NCBI GenBank assembly: GCA_045615885.1
Contig: JAZLFR010000057.1
Coordinates: forward strand, 62,001-126,000
DNA from: UBA1765 sp045615885
Lineage (GTDB): Bacteria > Fibrobacterota > Fibrobacteria > Fibrobacterales > Fibrobacteraceae
Length of the DNA stretch: 64,000 bases
Reading direction: 5' to 3'
Within the stretch, counting starts at the first letter, position 1. Each line of letters begins with the position of its first letter. Under the pieces are notes generated by a model. That model was not told where the DNA came from. It did not search any database and was given only the letters and a program-made list of their open reading frames with translations. A program made the translations under genes and the position numbers. Shown piece after piece: positions 51,750 through 60,056 of the stretch.

Positions 51750-53163
51750 GAAAGACATTTTAGACACACGCCCAGCAATTTTCGGACGCGAAGTAACCAG
51801 CACATTCCGCAAGTACTGGAGCATAAAGCACAAGCCGCCAGGTAATATCCGCACCTGCTGGATTCCGCCAATCGTATTTGGCTCCGTTTTCTTGAACTTG
51901 CCAAAGCTTTTGAAGCTGCGTTTCTATCTGAAGAAGGAACGCAAGGCACGCCTTGCCAAAGACCCGAACGACATTAGCGTTCTCTACTATTCCGACTGCC
52001 TCGACGAAACAAATGGCATTGCAAACAACTTGCGTAACGTAATCCCGTACATGCGTGCACATGGAATGAAGGCGGGCCTTATGGGTAATGTTTTCAACAC
52101 CCGTCCCTGCGGCGTTGTAGAAAACGGCTACTGCATTTTGCTCCCGCGCATGTTCAGCATGGAACAGCTAGGTTACGCCAACAGTGAACTTGCAATTCCA
52201 CGAGTTAGCCCGGTACTGCGTTTGTTAAAACGTTACCCGGTAGATATCATTGAGCTTGAAACCCCAAGCCCGGGCGCATGGCTAATCTGTTTCTGCGCAA
52301 TGGTTGCAGGCATCAAGGTCATGAGCCATTACCGCACCGACGTTCCGCAATACACAAGAACGCTTGTAAAGGCAAAGTGGATGCACTACTATGTGCTCAA
52401 GCTCATGCAGATTTTCTACTGGATGGCACGCCCGGTCGTTAGCCCTTGCGATGACTATTCAAACGCATTGATACACGAGCTCAAGGTTCCAGAAAAACAA
52501 GTTCGTCTAATGCCTCGCGGTCTTCCGCTTGACCGTTTCCAGGCATCTATGCGCGGCAAGGGAACTTGGGAAAAGTTCGGTAGCACCCGCGAACAGCGCC
52601 CAGTTCGATTCGCGTTCATCGGTAGAATTTCAAAAGAAAAGAATCTTGAATTCTTGAACAGCGTCTGGAAAAAGTTTGCAGCAAAGCATGACGATGTCGA
52701 ATTGATGTATGTTGGCTACGGCTGGTACCTTGAAGAAATCAAGGCAGAGTTTGCAAAGACCGATATCAAGGACAGCGTACACTTTGCAGGCGAACAGGGT
52801 GGCGAAACGCTCGCAGGTCTTTACGCCGACTCAGACTTCTTCCTTTTCCCAAGTACAACAGATACATTCGGAAACGTCGTTGTAGAAGCAATGTCAACTG
52901 GAACTCCTGCACTTGTAAGTAACTACGGAGGCCCGCGCGACATCGTTGGCAGCGAAAAGCACGGCAAGATCTTACCTATCGAAGAAGACAAGTGGCTTGA
53001 AGCTCTTGAAGAATGCAGAAAGCTTAAACTTGAAAACGAAACCGCCTACGAACAGATGCGCAAGGATTGCCACGAACGCAGCACACGCTATACTCTTGAA
53101 AATGCAGCAAAGGCTCAGTTTGAATACTTCCACGAAATCGTCAAGGAAGCTTATAGGATTTAG
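51712..53163 (+). CDS. Glycosyltransferase family 4 protein
   Basis: 483 aa. GT-B fold: an N-terminal Rossmann half (VLYYSDCLDETNGIANNLRNVIPYMRAHG; PVDIIELETPSPGAWL) and a C-terminal GT4 half with FIGRISKEKNLEFLNSVW and the EX7E region FLFPSTTDTFGNVVVEAMSTGTPALVS in two parts. Residues 1-85 are a basic extension with a hydrophobic stretch (IPPIVFGSVFLNLPKL) that may associate with membrane. The start and its GGAG lie inside hisA. Probably acts on a lipid-linked acceptor in envelope glycan or glycolipid synthesis (MgdA/PimB-like). Confidence 0.88.
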   Translation: MTTVSRSTKVDPKKDILDTRPAIFGREVTSTFRKYWSIKHKPPGNIRTCWIPPIVFGSVFLNLPKLLKLRFYLKKERKARLAKDPNDISVLYYSDCLDETNGIANNLRNVIPYMRAHGMKAGLMGNVFNTRPCGVVENGYCILLPRMFSMEQLGYANSELAIPRVSPVLRLLKRYPVDIIELETPSPGAWLICFCAMVAGIKVMSHYRTDVPQYTRTLVKAKWMHYYVLKLMQIFYWMARPVVSPCDDYSNALIHELKVPEKQVRLMPRGLPLDRFQASMRGKGTWEKFGSTREQRPVRFAFIGRISKEKNLEFLNSVWKKFAAKHDDVELMYVGYGWYLEEIKAEFAKTDIKDSVHFAGEQGGETLAGLYADSDFFLFPSTTDTFGNVVVEAMSTGTPALVSNYGGPRDIVGSEKHGKILPIEEDKWLEALEECRKLKLENETAYEQMRKDCHERSTRYTLENAAKAQFEYFHEIVKEAYRI

Positions 53164-53216
53164 GGGCTAGGATTTAGGGATTAGTGGTTAGACGAAAGAC
53201 GATAGACGAAAGGAAT
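53161..53216. repeat. Heptamer-period tract, 8 units (TAGNNNN words)
   Basis: TAGGGGC, TAGGATT, TAGGGAT, TAGTGGT, TAGACGA, AAGACGA, TAGACGA, AAGGAAT. The first unit contains the stop codon of the glycosyltransferase gene, so the tract begins exactly at its end. Confidence 0.85.
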
Positions 53217-53232
53217 TTTATTTTCCAGTGTT

Positions 53233-53414
53233 GTCGGCTGTAGGCTGACGTCTGTCGCCTGAATTAGTTATTAGTCACTAGTTATTAGTTGCTAGTTACT
53301 AGCTCCAGGCGCATTCAAGTTTCTAGTTTCAGACTCCCGTCTTCCGTCTTCCTACTGATTCCTGACTCCTGTCACTGACTCCTATTTTCTGTCCTCTGTC
53401 CCCTGTCATCTTTC
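53233..53414. repeat. Long heptamer-period tract, 26 units
   Basis: One uninterrupted 7-bp frame through successive word classes: GTCGGCT-like (4 units), TTATTAG-like (6), NAGTTTC and CGTCTTC (4), CTCCTGA-like and CTCTGTC-like (9). Neighbouring units share 4-6 of 7 bases, distant ones do not. It fills the space between two convergent genes and includes the reverse complement of the ACAGAGG word class seen elsewhere. Confidence 0.85.
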
Positions 53415-53437
53415 TTGCATCTTACCTTGCGAGATGC

Positions 53438-54478
53438 CTAAAACACTTCGCCGTATTTTCTGGTGATTTCCAAAATGCGAGTTTCAAGTGCATGCGGATT
53501 TTCCGATATGCCCGGCTTCAGTTTTTTGCCCTGCAAAAGTTCCAGTCCAAGCGCATTGTGGAATGCCATCGTCGCATCGATGAACTTTAAATGCGTCGGT
53601 TCTTCGAGGCTAAAGTTCAACGGCTTTTTATTGTAGAGAACACGACTATCTGCTATTGCTGGACCGTATTCGTCTTCAACACCCATGTTTGCAAAGACCG
53701 CCTTGGAAGATTGCAACGCAGCTATGATTTCTGCCCTGTCAAGAGCGCCTCGCTTGCCTGTTGCGGTCACAATCACTTCTGCATTTTCAATGGCAGCAAC
53801 CGTAGCCGTCACATCGCGAAAATCAATGAATTCGGCGCGAGTCTTCAATTCGTTTTCAAGGCTTGCATCGGTAACAACCTGAACTTTAGCACCATAGCGG
53901 ATTGCATAGGTAATGATGCCGGAGCCAACCTTGCCGCTACCGAACACGAGCAGTTTTTTATTTGCCCAGTCGTTCAAATCCGGCATGCCAAAATTCTTCA
54001 TGGCCCTAAAGAAGCCCTCGCCCGTGCCAAGCGAAGTTTCAATTTTCTTGATTTCACTGGAGTCCGCAATGAACGCTGGCTTGCTACAATTTTCAAACGC
54101 ATCGCGACCAGAGCGCGTAAGTTCCACAAAGCCAAACCTTGGCTGCAAATTTGCAAATGTGCCGGCGCAATCGAGCACGACATCAAAATCCGGACAACAC
54201 TTCTCAGCAATGTCACTTTCTGTAACAAACGGGATTCCTGCTTTTTCAAGTTCCGCAAGAACATCGGCATTGCCAGGCACAAGAGAAGTTTTGCCAACAT
54301 AAAGTTCTGCACCGCCGACAAGCAGGGTCTCGTACTTCAAAAGCGTATTGCGAAACACCGGCGTATTGTCTAAAACGCGCACGCCCTTGAAAGGCTTGGT
54401 AACGCTCCACTCCCTGCGCTGTTCTGCAAGCGCCGGGTATTCAGATTCTTTGTAACAGGCGGTAAGATGTTCAAACAT
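53438..54478 (-). CDS. S-adenosylhomocysteine hydrolase-like NAD-binding protein
   Basis: 346 aa. The central Rossmann segment KLLVFGSGKVGSGIITYAIRYGAKVQVV (about 170-197) resembles the NAD domain of adenosylhomocysteinase, with NAEVIVTATGKRGAL and a late FSLEEPTHLKFIDATMAFHNALGLELL corresponding to the C-terminal cap. It is shorter than true SAHH (about 430 aa) and lacks its usual N-terminal substrate motifs, so the reaction is uncertain. Adjacent HAD phosphatase gene lies 10 nt upstream on the same strand, suggesting a two-gene operon, possibly in nucleoside metabolism. Confidence 0.65.
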   Translation of the reverse strand: MFEHLTACYKESEYPALAEQRREWSVTKPFKGVRVLDNTPVFRNTLLKYETLLVGGAELYVGKTSLVPGNADVLAELEKAGIPFVTESDIAEKCCPDFDVVLDCAGTFANLQPRFGFVELTRSGRDAFENCSKPAFIADSSEIKKIETSLGTGEGFFRAMKNFGMPDLNDWANKKLLVFGSGKVGSGIITYAIRYGAKVQVVTDASLENELKTRAEFIDFRDVTATVAAIENAEVIVTATGKRGALDRAEIIAALQSSKAVFANMGVEDEYGPAIADSRVLYNKKPLNFSLEEPTHLKFIDATMAFHNALGLELLQGKKLKPGISENPHALETRILEITRKYGEVF

Positions 54479-54513
54479 GATTAGGTTATTAGTTATTAGT
54501 TATTAGTTGTTGG
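54479..54513. repeat. Heptamer-period tract, 5 units, inside a gene end
   Basis: GATTAGG, TTATTAG, TTATTAG, TTATTAG, TTGTTGG. It spans the short gap and the last eight codons of the HAD phosphatase gene. Confidence 0.85.
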
Positions 54514-55166
54514 TATCCGAGTATTTGCGGAAGTTCGAAGATGGATTTTATCTGTGCGTCAAAGGCCATTTCAGAAAGTTTTGGATTCACATAGATTGTT
54601 TCAAAGCCAGCTTCCTTGCCACCGAGCAAGTTGCGTTCCGAATCGTCGAGCATCACGATATGTTCCGGCAAGTTTCCGCCATATTGAACACGCAGAAAAT
54701 TCTTTACACCGTCATACGCCGAAGTTGCAGGCTTTCCTTCCCAATGCATGAGCGACAAATCGTAAATGCCGTCAAACAAATCCAAAATGCCCATGGACTG
54801 CAGGCCAGCATAGCTCCAGTCAAAACGACCGTTCGTGAAAATGAATTTGCGACCTGGCAAGGCTTCGATGATGGCACGCTTTTCCGGAGACCTTGGCGGA
54901 TAAGTCAAGTTAATTCGCGTATGAATGAAATCAAAGAAGTCATCGGGATCCACGCCGTGCATGGCACGAAGCCCAGAAAGGGTCGTACCGAACTTTTGCA
55001 AATATTCCTTACGAATTTTTGTTGCCGTATCCCAATCGCTCTGCAATGTGTTCTGGCAGAAAAGTGTTATGCGATGGTCAAGCGATTCAAGCACATAATG
55101 CTCATCCGCCGTGTAAAGCGTCAAGTCGTAATCAAAAAGCCAGGCAGTATTTTTGGAAATATTCAT
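54489..55166 (-). CDS. HAD-superfamily pyrimidine 5'-nucleotidase-like phosphatase
   Basis: 225 aa. HAD motif I is WLFDYDLTLY (Asp12 nucleophile, Asp14), motif II FTNGR, and motif III/IV LDDSERNLLGGKEAGFETIYV. The cap is helical, like the SDT1/pyrimidine 5'-nucleotidase group. Likely a cytosolic nucleotide or sugar-phosphate phosphatase. The last residues (QQLITNN) are encoded by the heptamer tract, so the C-terminus has probably been extended or replaced by the repeat. Confidence 0.85.
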   Translation of the reverse strand: MNISKNTAWLFDYDLTLYTADEHYVLESLDHRITLFCQNTLQSDWDTATKIRKEYLQKFGTTLSGLRAMHGVDPDDFFDFIHTRINLTYPPRSPEKRAIIEALPGRKFIFTNGRFDWSYAGLQSMGILDLFDGIYDLSLMHWEGKPATSAYDGVKNFLRVQYGGNLPEHIVMLDDSERNLLGGKEAGFETIYVNPKLSEMAFDAQIKSIFELPQILGYQQLITNN

Positions 55167-55171
55167 ACTTA

Positions 55172-55206
55172 ATTCAGAAGACAGAGTACAGAGGACAGAA
55201 AACAGG
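55172..55206. repeat. Heptamer-period tract, 5 units
   Basis: ATTCAGA, AGACAGA, GTACAGA, GGACAGA, AAACAGG in register, just upstream of the HAD phosphatase start. Confidence 0.85.
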
Positions 55207-55211
55207 AATGA

Positions 55212-55300
55212 GTACGCACCTTCGGTGCTTGAGGTGTGAGGTCGTTCGCTGCGCTCACTTTGAGGTAATTGTAATTACAAAACCTCATACCTAAACACAG
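55212..55300. repeat. GAGGT-word hairpin element
   Basis: GCACC-TTC-GGTGC minihairpin followed by GAGGTGTGAGGTCG, a further GAGGT, an AATTGTAATT stem and ACCTCATACCT. Related to 13077-13156, which on the minus strand has GAGGTATGAGGTCG between GAA-loop minihairpins. Confidence 0.5.
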
Positions 55301-55335
55301 GAAATCAGCATTCACTAATCACGAGATCCAGATTA

Positions 55336-56640
55336 TCAAAGACTCGCGAGCCCTCCAATTTGCCTTGCAAGGTAAGTTGCATAGTTGTCGGTCATGCCGC
55401 TCACAAAGTCAAGAACCTGGTGGTACGCTTCGGCAGTCGTAACACTCTGGCCAATTTTAGCTTGCCCAATCAGACGCACGATGCGGTCGGCGCGGTACGA
55501 ATTGCGGCCATTTTCACGGAAGTCATACACGCCGTTGATGAAAGCATCGAGCACTGTTGCAAGCGTCGTATAGCTACCGACTTCAAGTTCCGTTTTGCGG
55601 CGGTCCGGGTAAATGCGTTCCACTCCAAGGCGCTTTGCAATACGAATGCCTTCCATGGTATCGGAATGCGAAAGGTCAATCAAGTGCTTGTCAAGCGTGC
55701 CTGCCATGATTTCTTCGTAATGCTTTACAAAGAGCAAGGCGACATCGTCAATCAAATTCTGAATGGCGCGCCCACGGATACTACTTAGAAAATCTCTAAA
55801 GTTCCGACCATTTTCCATATACTCGCGATCAATGTCAACTTCGGGGCCGCAAAGATAACTGAACATGTGACGCACATCGCCAAAGCACAAAATGCCAAGT
55901 TCAATGGCGTCTTCCACATCGAGAATGGAATAGCAAATGTCGTCGGCTGCTTCCATCAAATACACGAGCGGGTGGCGCACCCACTTGCCGAGTTCAATTT
56001 CCGGAATGCCGAGCGTGTAGGCAACTTCGCGATAGTTGTTCGCCTCCGTTTCAAAAAGGCTTGTCGGAGTTCCATAGCGGGCAAGCTTTGGATACTTGAT
56101 CATGGAACCGATGGTTGCGTAAGTCAAGCGCATACCACCATCCAAAAAGTGGTATTCAAGCTTCGAAAGAATTCGGTGCCCCTGGGCGTTGCCATCGAAA
56201 TTTTCAAAGTCGCTCATTTCCTTGTCACTCATTCCCTTGAGCGGCGCCGAAGAACGGTTCTTACGGAACCATTCACGAATGGCGGCTTCACCTGCGTGGC
56301 CAAACGGCGGATTGCCAATGTCGTGGGCAAGGCAAGCAGACTGCACTATGGTACCGAATTGGTATTCGTTTATGTACTTTGGCAAGTACTGCTTTATCAA
56401 ATGGTACACCGTAATAGCAAGGCTGCGTCCCACGCTAGAAACTTCCACGCTGTGCGTGAGGCGGCTGTGAACATGGTCGTTCACAGAAAACGGGTGTACC
56501 TGCGTTTTACGGCCAAGGCGACGGAACGCAGTCGAAAAAACGATGCGGTCATAGTCGCGGTGAAATTCAGAACGATTTGGATCAGGGTCGGCAGGGTGCC
56601 CATAACGGGTAGCCGACAAAAGAGTATCCCATTGAAGCAT
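55336..56640 (-). CDS. dgt: Deoxyguanosinetriphosphate triphosphohydrolase
   Basis: 434 aa HD-domain dNTPase. It cleaves dGTP (and, in the broader family, other dNTPs) to the nucleoside and triphosphate. N-terminal SEFHRDYDRIVFSTAFRRLGRKTQVHP, HSRLTHSVEVSSVGR and the HD motif CLAHDIGNPPFGHAGE are typical, with the later conserved EAADDICYSILDVEDA. The core residues for metal binding are present. Separated from the upstream metallophosphoesterase gene by a heptamer tract. Confidence 0.93.
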   Translation of the reverse strand: MLQWDTLLSATRYGHPADPDPNRSEFHRDYDRIVFSTAFRRLGRKTQVHPFSVNDHVHSRLTHSVEVSSVGRSLAITVYHLIKQYLPKYINEYQFGTIVQSACLAHDIGNPPFGHAGEAAIREWFRKNRSSAPLKGMSDKEMSDFENFDGNAQGHRILSKLEYHFLDGGMRLTYATIGSMIKYPKLARYGTPTSLFETEANNYREVAYTLGIPEIELGKWVRHPLVYLMEAADDICYSILDVEDAIELGILCFGDVRHMFSYLCGPEVDIDREYMENGRNFRDFLSSIRGRAIQNLIDDVALLFVKHYEEIMAGTLDKHLIDLSHSDTMEGIRIAKRLGVERIYPDRRKTELEVGSYTTLATVLDAFINGVYDFRENGRNSYRADRIVRLIGQAKIGQSVTTAEAYHQVLDFVSGMTDNYATYLARQIGGLASL

Positions 56641-56653
56641 AGTTCAAATTTAA

Positions 56654-56688
56654 AAAGACGAAAGATGAAAGACGTGAAACGAAAGAAA
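56654..56688. repeat. Heptamer-period tract, 5 units
   Basis: AAAGACG, AAAGATG, AAAGACG, TGAAACG, AAAGAAA in register, between dgt and the metallophosphoesterase gene. Confidence 0.8.
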
Positions 56689-56703
56689 ATTGCAATCAAA
56701 AAA

Positions 56704-57684
56704 TTATGCTCGCGGGTCAAACACTGCGAACTTTTCATTCGAGAGCTTGCGTTCCCCGTCAAAACGATATGCGACAAGTTTACCATGCTTGAAGCGGCTA
56801 GCTACGCTATAGTCTAGGCAGCAAACATTATTACGGTAAAGCTTCACATCGCCTTCAAGCCAATAATGCCCAAAGAACACAGGAACTTCTTCTTCACTGT
56901 AGAATGGTCGAATTCGCAATTCTTCTGGCACCGGGACATCAGGCAAGGTAATTCCAGGCTGCAAAGACAAATCCTGGAGTTTTGCAGTCCATGGGTTTAC
57001 CCACCAGCAAAGCCGCGTCTTGAAGCGTTTTACATTTTCGCTGTCCCTGAACGAAACGCCTTCGGGCAGTTCCATTTCTGGGCCCTTCAAAATCACATCG
57101 ACATACGGGAACACATCTTCGTTTTCTTCATCGAGTGCTGCGTGCAAAACATCGTCATCTTGCAAGTTCCAAATGCCAGCAGCCTTCAGCATTTTCAAAG
57201 CATTCAAGTCTGCAGTTGCATGCATCGCTCTGAACTGCGGAGTGTCCAAATATAGCGGCAAAGTTCTAAAGAACTCAAGCATTTCAGCAAATTCCTGCTT
57301 GCCGTTAAAAGTGCCGTCTGGCCTAAAAGAAGATACCGTTTCGGCATGAATCATCACCTTGTTAAAGGAATGTTCACGGTAATAGATTTCGCCAGCCGAA
57401 CTCGGCTTTCTGCGCCTAGTCCAAAAGGCAAGCGCATTGAATTCATGGTTGCCAAGCAGCGCAACGGCGTTCCCCGACTCATGCATTTTACGAACAAGGT
57501 GGTAAACATCTCTACACTTTGGACCGCGGTCAATGTAATCGCCCAAAAAAACGACCTGACGACCTTCCGGGTGCTTAAAGCCCTCTTCACACTCCACATA
57601 GCCAAGTTTTTTCAGCAAATTCACAAGGCAATCGTAATGCCCGTGAATATCGCCAATAAAGTCCAAGTGATCGCGTAGAATCAT
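56704..57684 (-). CDS. Metallophosphoesterase (PPP/ApaH-like)
   Basis: 326 aa from ATG 57684. Calcineurin-like motifs in order: FIGDIHGHYD (6-15), FLGDYIDRGP (around 46), LLGNHEFNALAF (around 76), and a late FFGHYWLEGD. The arrangement matches PPP-family phosphatases and ApaH/PrpE-like enzymes, which hydrolyse phosphoproteins or dinucleoside polyphosphates. An insertion with WTRRRKPSSAGEIYYREHS after the GNHE motif is a feature of this subgroup. Substrate unknown. Confidence 0.85.
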   Translation of the reverse strand: MILRDHLDFIGDIHGHYDCLVNLLKKLGYVECEEGFKHPEGRQVVFLGDYIDRGPKCRDVYHLVRKMHESGNAVALLGNHEFNALAFWTRRRKPSSAGEIYYREHSFNKVMIHAETVSSFRPDGTFNGKQEFAEMLEFFRTLPLYLDTPQFRAMHATADLNALKMLKAAGIWNLQDDDVLHAALDEENEDVFPYVDVILKGPEMELPEGVSFRDSENVKRFKTRLCWWVNPWTAKLQDLSLQPGITLPDVPVPEELRIRPFYSEEEVPVFFGHYWLEGDVKLYRNNVCCLDYSVASRFKHGKLVAYRFDGERKLSNEKFAVFDPRA

Positions 57685-57856
57685 GGAATGAATATAGATT
57701 ATTCTTTCTTGACTAGCAAACTTTTTGCATAATCTAGCACATTCACCAACCAAAGAAACTTTTACTGAATTTTCATTCTTTTCAATTTTCGCTTTAACAA
57801 AGCTTGTTTACCTCCAAATATTTTATCCGTAAAATTCACTTTTCTATCTTTACGAT

Positions 57857-58723
57857 ATGAATAAAATTTCCGTAGCAACTCTTCAGGGCAAGTGGACCGG
57901 CGACTTCGAAAGCAATGCCGCCTGGTACAAGGCCGAAGCTTTAAAACTTAAAGGCAAGGGCGTAGACCTCGTCATTTTGCCAGAGATGTTCCACACTCCG
58001 TACTTCCCGTTCGAAGAAAACGCAGACTTCTTTGACATGGCCATTGAAAAAGACGACGCTCTCGTCAAGGAATGGCAGGCAATCGCAAAGGAAATCAACG
58101 CGGTCGTTGTGTTCCCGTTCTTTGAAAAGCGCGCCCGTGGCATTTACCATAACAGCGCCTTCGTCTTTGAACGCGACGGAAGCATCGCAGGGCTTTACCG
58201 CAAGAGCCACATTCCTGACGACCCGGCATTCTACGAAAAGTATTACTTCATTCCTGGCGACACAGGCTTCGAGCCGATCCAGACAAGCGTAGGCAAGCTC
58301 GGCGTTCTCATTTGCTGGGACCAGTGGTTCCCGGAAGCAGCCCGCATCATGAGCTTAAAGGGCGCAGACGTTCTCATTTACCCAACCGCAATCGGCTGGA
58401 TGAAATCTGAACCTGAAGAACTCTACCCTCGCCAACAGGACGCATGGACAACTGTTATGCGTGGCCACGCCATTGCAAACCGCACATTCGTAATTGCAGC
58501 AAACCGCATCGGTACCGAAGGCGAACTCACTTTCTGGGGCACAAGCTTTGCCGCCGCTCCAGATGGCTACATTCTTCAGAAGAACCCGAGCGATTTCCTT
58601 GGCACAAGCTTTGTAGAGATCGACTTCAAGGAAACGGAATTCAACCGTCGCTGGTGGCCGCACTTCAGGGACCGCCGCGTAGACTTGTACAAAGACATTT
58701 TGAACATTTGGTGTGAAGACTAA
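57857..58723 (+). CDS. aguB: N-carbamoylputrescine amidase
   Basis: 288 aa nitrilase-superfamily protein. It converts N-carbamoylputrescine to putrescine. Catalytic triad: Glu in LPEMFHTPYFP (around 43), Lys in YRKSHIPDDP (around 115) and Cys in ICWDQWFPEAAR (around 150). HFRDRRVDLY at the C-terminus is typical of AguB. The next gene encodes agmatine deiminase, giving a complete two-step route from agmatine to putrescine. Confidence 0.95.
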   Translation: MNKISVATLQGKWTGDFESNAAWYKAEALKLKGKGVDLVILPEMFHTPYFPFEENADFFDMAIEKDDALVKEWQAIAKEINAVVVFPFFEKRARGIYHNSAFVFERDGSIAGLYRKSHIPDDPAFYEKYYFIPGDTGFEPIQTSVGKLGVLICWDQWFPEAARIMSLKGADVLIYPTAIGWMKSEPEELYPRQQDAWTTVMRGHAIANRTFVIAANRIGTEGELTFWGTSFAAAPDGYILQKNPSDFLGTSFVEIDFKETEFNRRWWPHFRDRRVDLYKDILNIWCED

Positions 58724-58724
58724 T

Positions 58725-58773
58725 TAGACGAGAGAACGGCACTACGTGCCTACAGACGAAAGACGAGAGAAAA
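58725..58773. repeat. Heptamer-period tract, 7 units around a hairpin
   Basis: TAGACGA, GAGAACG, GCACTAC, GTGCCTA, CAGACGA, AAGACGA, GAGAGAA. The phase is kept across GGCAC-TAC-GTGCC-type pairing in the middle. It starts at the aguB stop. Confidence 0.7.
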
Positions 58774-58792
58774 AAGGATTCACCAAAACGTC

Positions 58793-58813
58793 ATTCTCGA
58801 CCTGATCGAGAAT
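58793..58813. repeat. Perfect hairpin between aguB and aguA
   Basis: ATTCTCGA, 5-nt loop CCTGA, TCGAGAAT. With its GTC and CC flanks it resembles dispersed palindromes of the type GTCATTCTCG...CGAGAATCC found in many bacterial genomes. It may tune the ratio of the two Agu proteins. Confidence 0.7.
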
Positions 58814-58864
58814 CCACGCATTGAAACCAGAGTTTCTTTCTCGTCTAAAAATAGGAGATTAACA

Positions 58865-59881
58865 ATGGCAACAGCAAAACTCCGCTCCCCTGCTGAATGG
58901 GAAAAACAGGAAGCAACATGGCTTGCATTCCCACACCACCCAAAGAACTGGGCTGGCGAACGCGGCGTAAAAATCCGCAAGTTCTACTTTGACTTGATCT
59001 TGAAAATTGCAAAGTTCCAGAATGTGAATGTACTAGTTCCAAAGGATTTTGCAATTCCTGCAGAAATGTTCAAGAAGCTTGCCCGCAGCAAGTTCCAGGC
59101 AAAGTTCATTCCGATGCCAACAAACGACATCTGGATTCGTGACTATGGTCCGTTCTTCGTGAAACGTGGCGACAAGACTGAAATTGCAACGACAAAGTTC
59201 AACGCCTGGGGCGCAAAGTTCCCTCCGTTCAGCAAGGACGACGCCGTTCCGAGCCGCATCGCAAAGCTCCTCGGCATGCCACTTGCAGAAGTCCCATACA
59301 TCTTTGAAGGCGGCGCCATTGAATTCAACAGCGACGGCCTCGCCATGACAACGCTCCCTTGCCTCACCGGCAAGAACCGCAATGCAAAGGCAGATGTCGC
59401 AAAGCTCAAGGCAGCTCTCAAAAAAGCTCTTGGACTTAAGGATATCCTAGTGCTCCCAGACGGTCTTTGCGGCGACCACACCGATGGCCACATCGACAAC
59501 GTTGCCCGCTTCGTAAGCAACGAACGCATCGTGATGGCATGGGAAGATGCCGATACCGAAAACAAGGTTCGCTTGACAGAAGTCAAGAAGCAAATTGAAG
59601 CGTGGCTGCAAAAGCACTATGGCAAAAAGGCCAAGGTCGACACCTTGCAGATTCCACCGCAAAAGCAGCTCGGCGCAGAAACTCTCCCGGCTAGCTACAT
59701 GAACTACATCTACGTAAACGGCGGCCTCATTTACCCGAAGTACTACGCAAAGCTCGACAAGGTCGTTGCCGAATACTTCAAGAGCGTCTACCCGGATCGC
59801 GAGATCATTGGCGTAGACTGCAAGACGGTAATCGAGGAAGGCGGAAGCCTTCACTGCATGAGCAAGCACCAGAGCGCGTAA
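58865..59881 (+). CDS. aguA: Agmatine deiminase
   Basis: 338 aa. Hydrolyses agmatine to N-carbamoylputrescine and ammonia. Guanidino-modifying fold motifs: EWEKQEATWLAFPHHPKNW at the N-terminus, NDIWIRDYGPFF (around 85), FEGGAIEFNSDG, DGLCGDHTDGHIDNVARF and the catalytic Cys in EGGSLHCMSKHQ. AGGAG precedes the ATG by 7 nt. Pair with aguB; a terminator follows at 60008. Confidence 0.96.
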   Translation: MATAKLRSPAEWEKQEATWLAFPHHPKNWAGERGVKIRKFYFDLILKIAKFQNVNVLVPKDFAIPAEMFKKLARSKFQAKFIPMPTNDIWIRDYGPFFVKRGDKTEIATTKFNAWGAKFPPFSKDDAVPSRIAKLLGMPLAEVPYIFEGGAIEFNSDGLAMTTLPCLTGKNRNAKADVAKLKAALKKALGLKDILVLPDGLCGDHTDGHIDNVARFVSNERIVMAWEDADTENKVRLTEVKKQIEAWLQKHYGKKAKVDTLQIPPQKQLGAETLPASYMNYIYVNGGLIYPKYYAKLDKVVAEYFKSVYPDREIIGVDCKTVIEEGGSLHCMSKHQSA

Positions 59882-59885
59882 ATAA

Positions 59886-59971
59886 TTAATGTCTAAGCCG
59901 AGAGTCGCGGCTGCCGAGCTTGCTCGAGCTGACATGACCGAGGCGCAACATTAACGATAACTTTAGTTATC
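59886..59971 (+). other. Multi-stem structure after aguA
   Basis: Outer stem TTAATGT/ACATTAA (59886-59892 with 59948-59954) encloses GCCG/CGGC and CGAGC-TT-GCTCG hairpins; GATAACT-TT-AGTTATC follows at 59956-59971. All can form in the aguA mRNA tail before the terminator. Confidence 0.45.
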
Positions 59972-60007
59972 AACTAAGAATTAAGCGCGACGATGCTAGA
60001 AATTTGC

Positions 60008-60037
60008 CCCGGCACAGAAATGTGCCGGGCATTTTTT
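60008..60037 (+). terminator. Intrinsic terminator of aguBA
   Basis: CCCGGCACA and TGTGCCGGG pair perfectly around a 4-nt loop, then CATTTTTT. Confidence 0.92.
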
Positions 60038-60056
60038 ATAGTGGCGAAGCCGTTTT

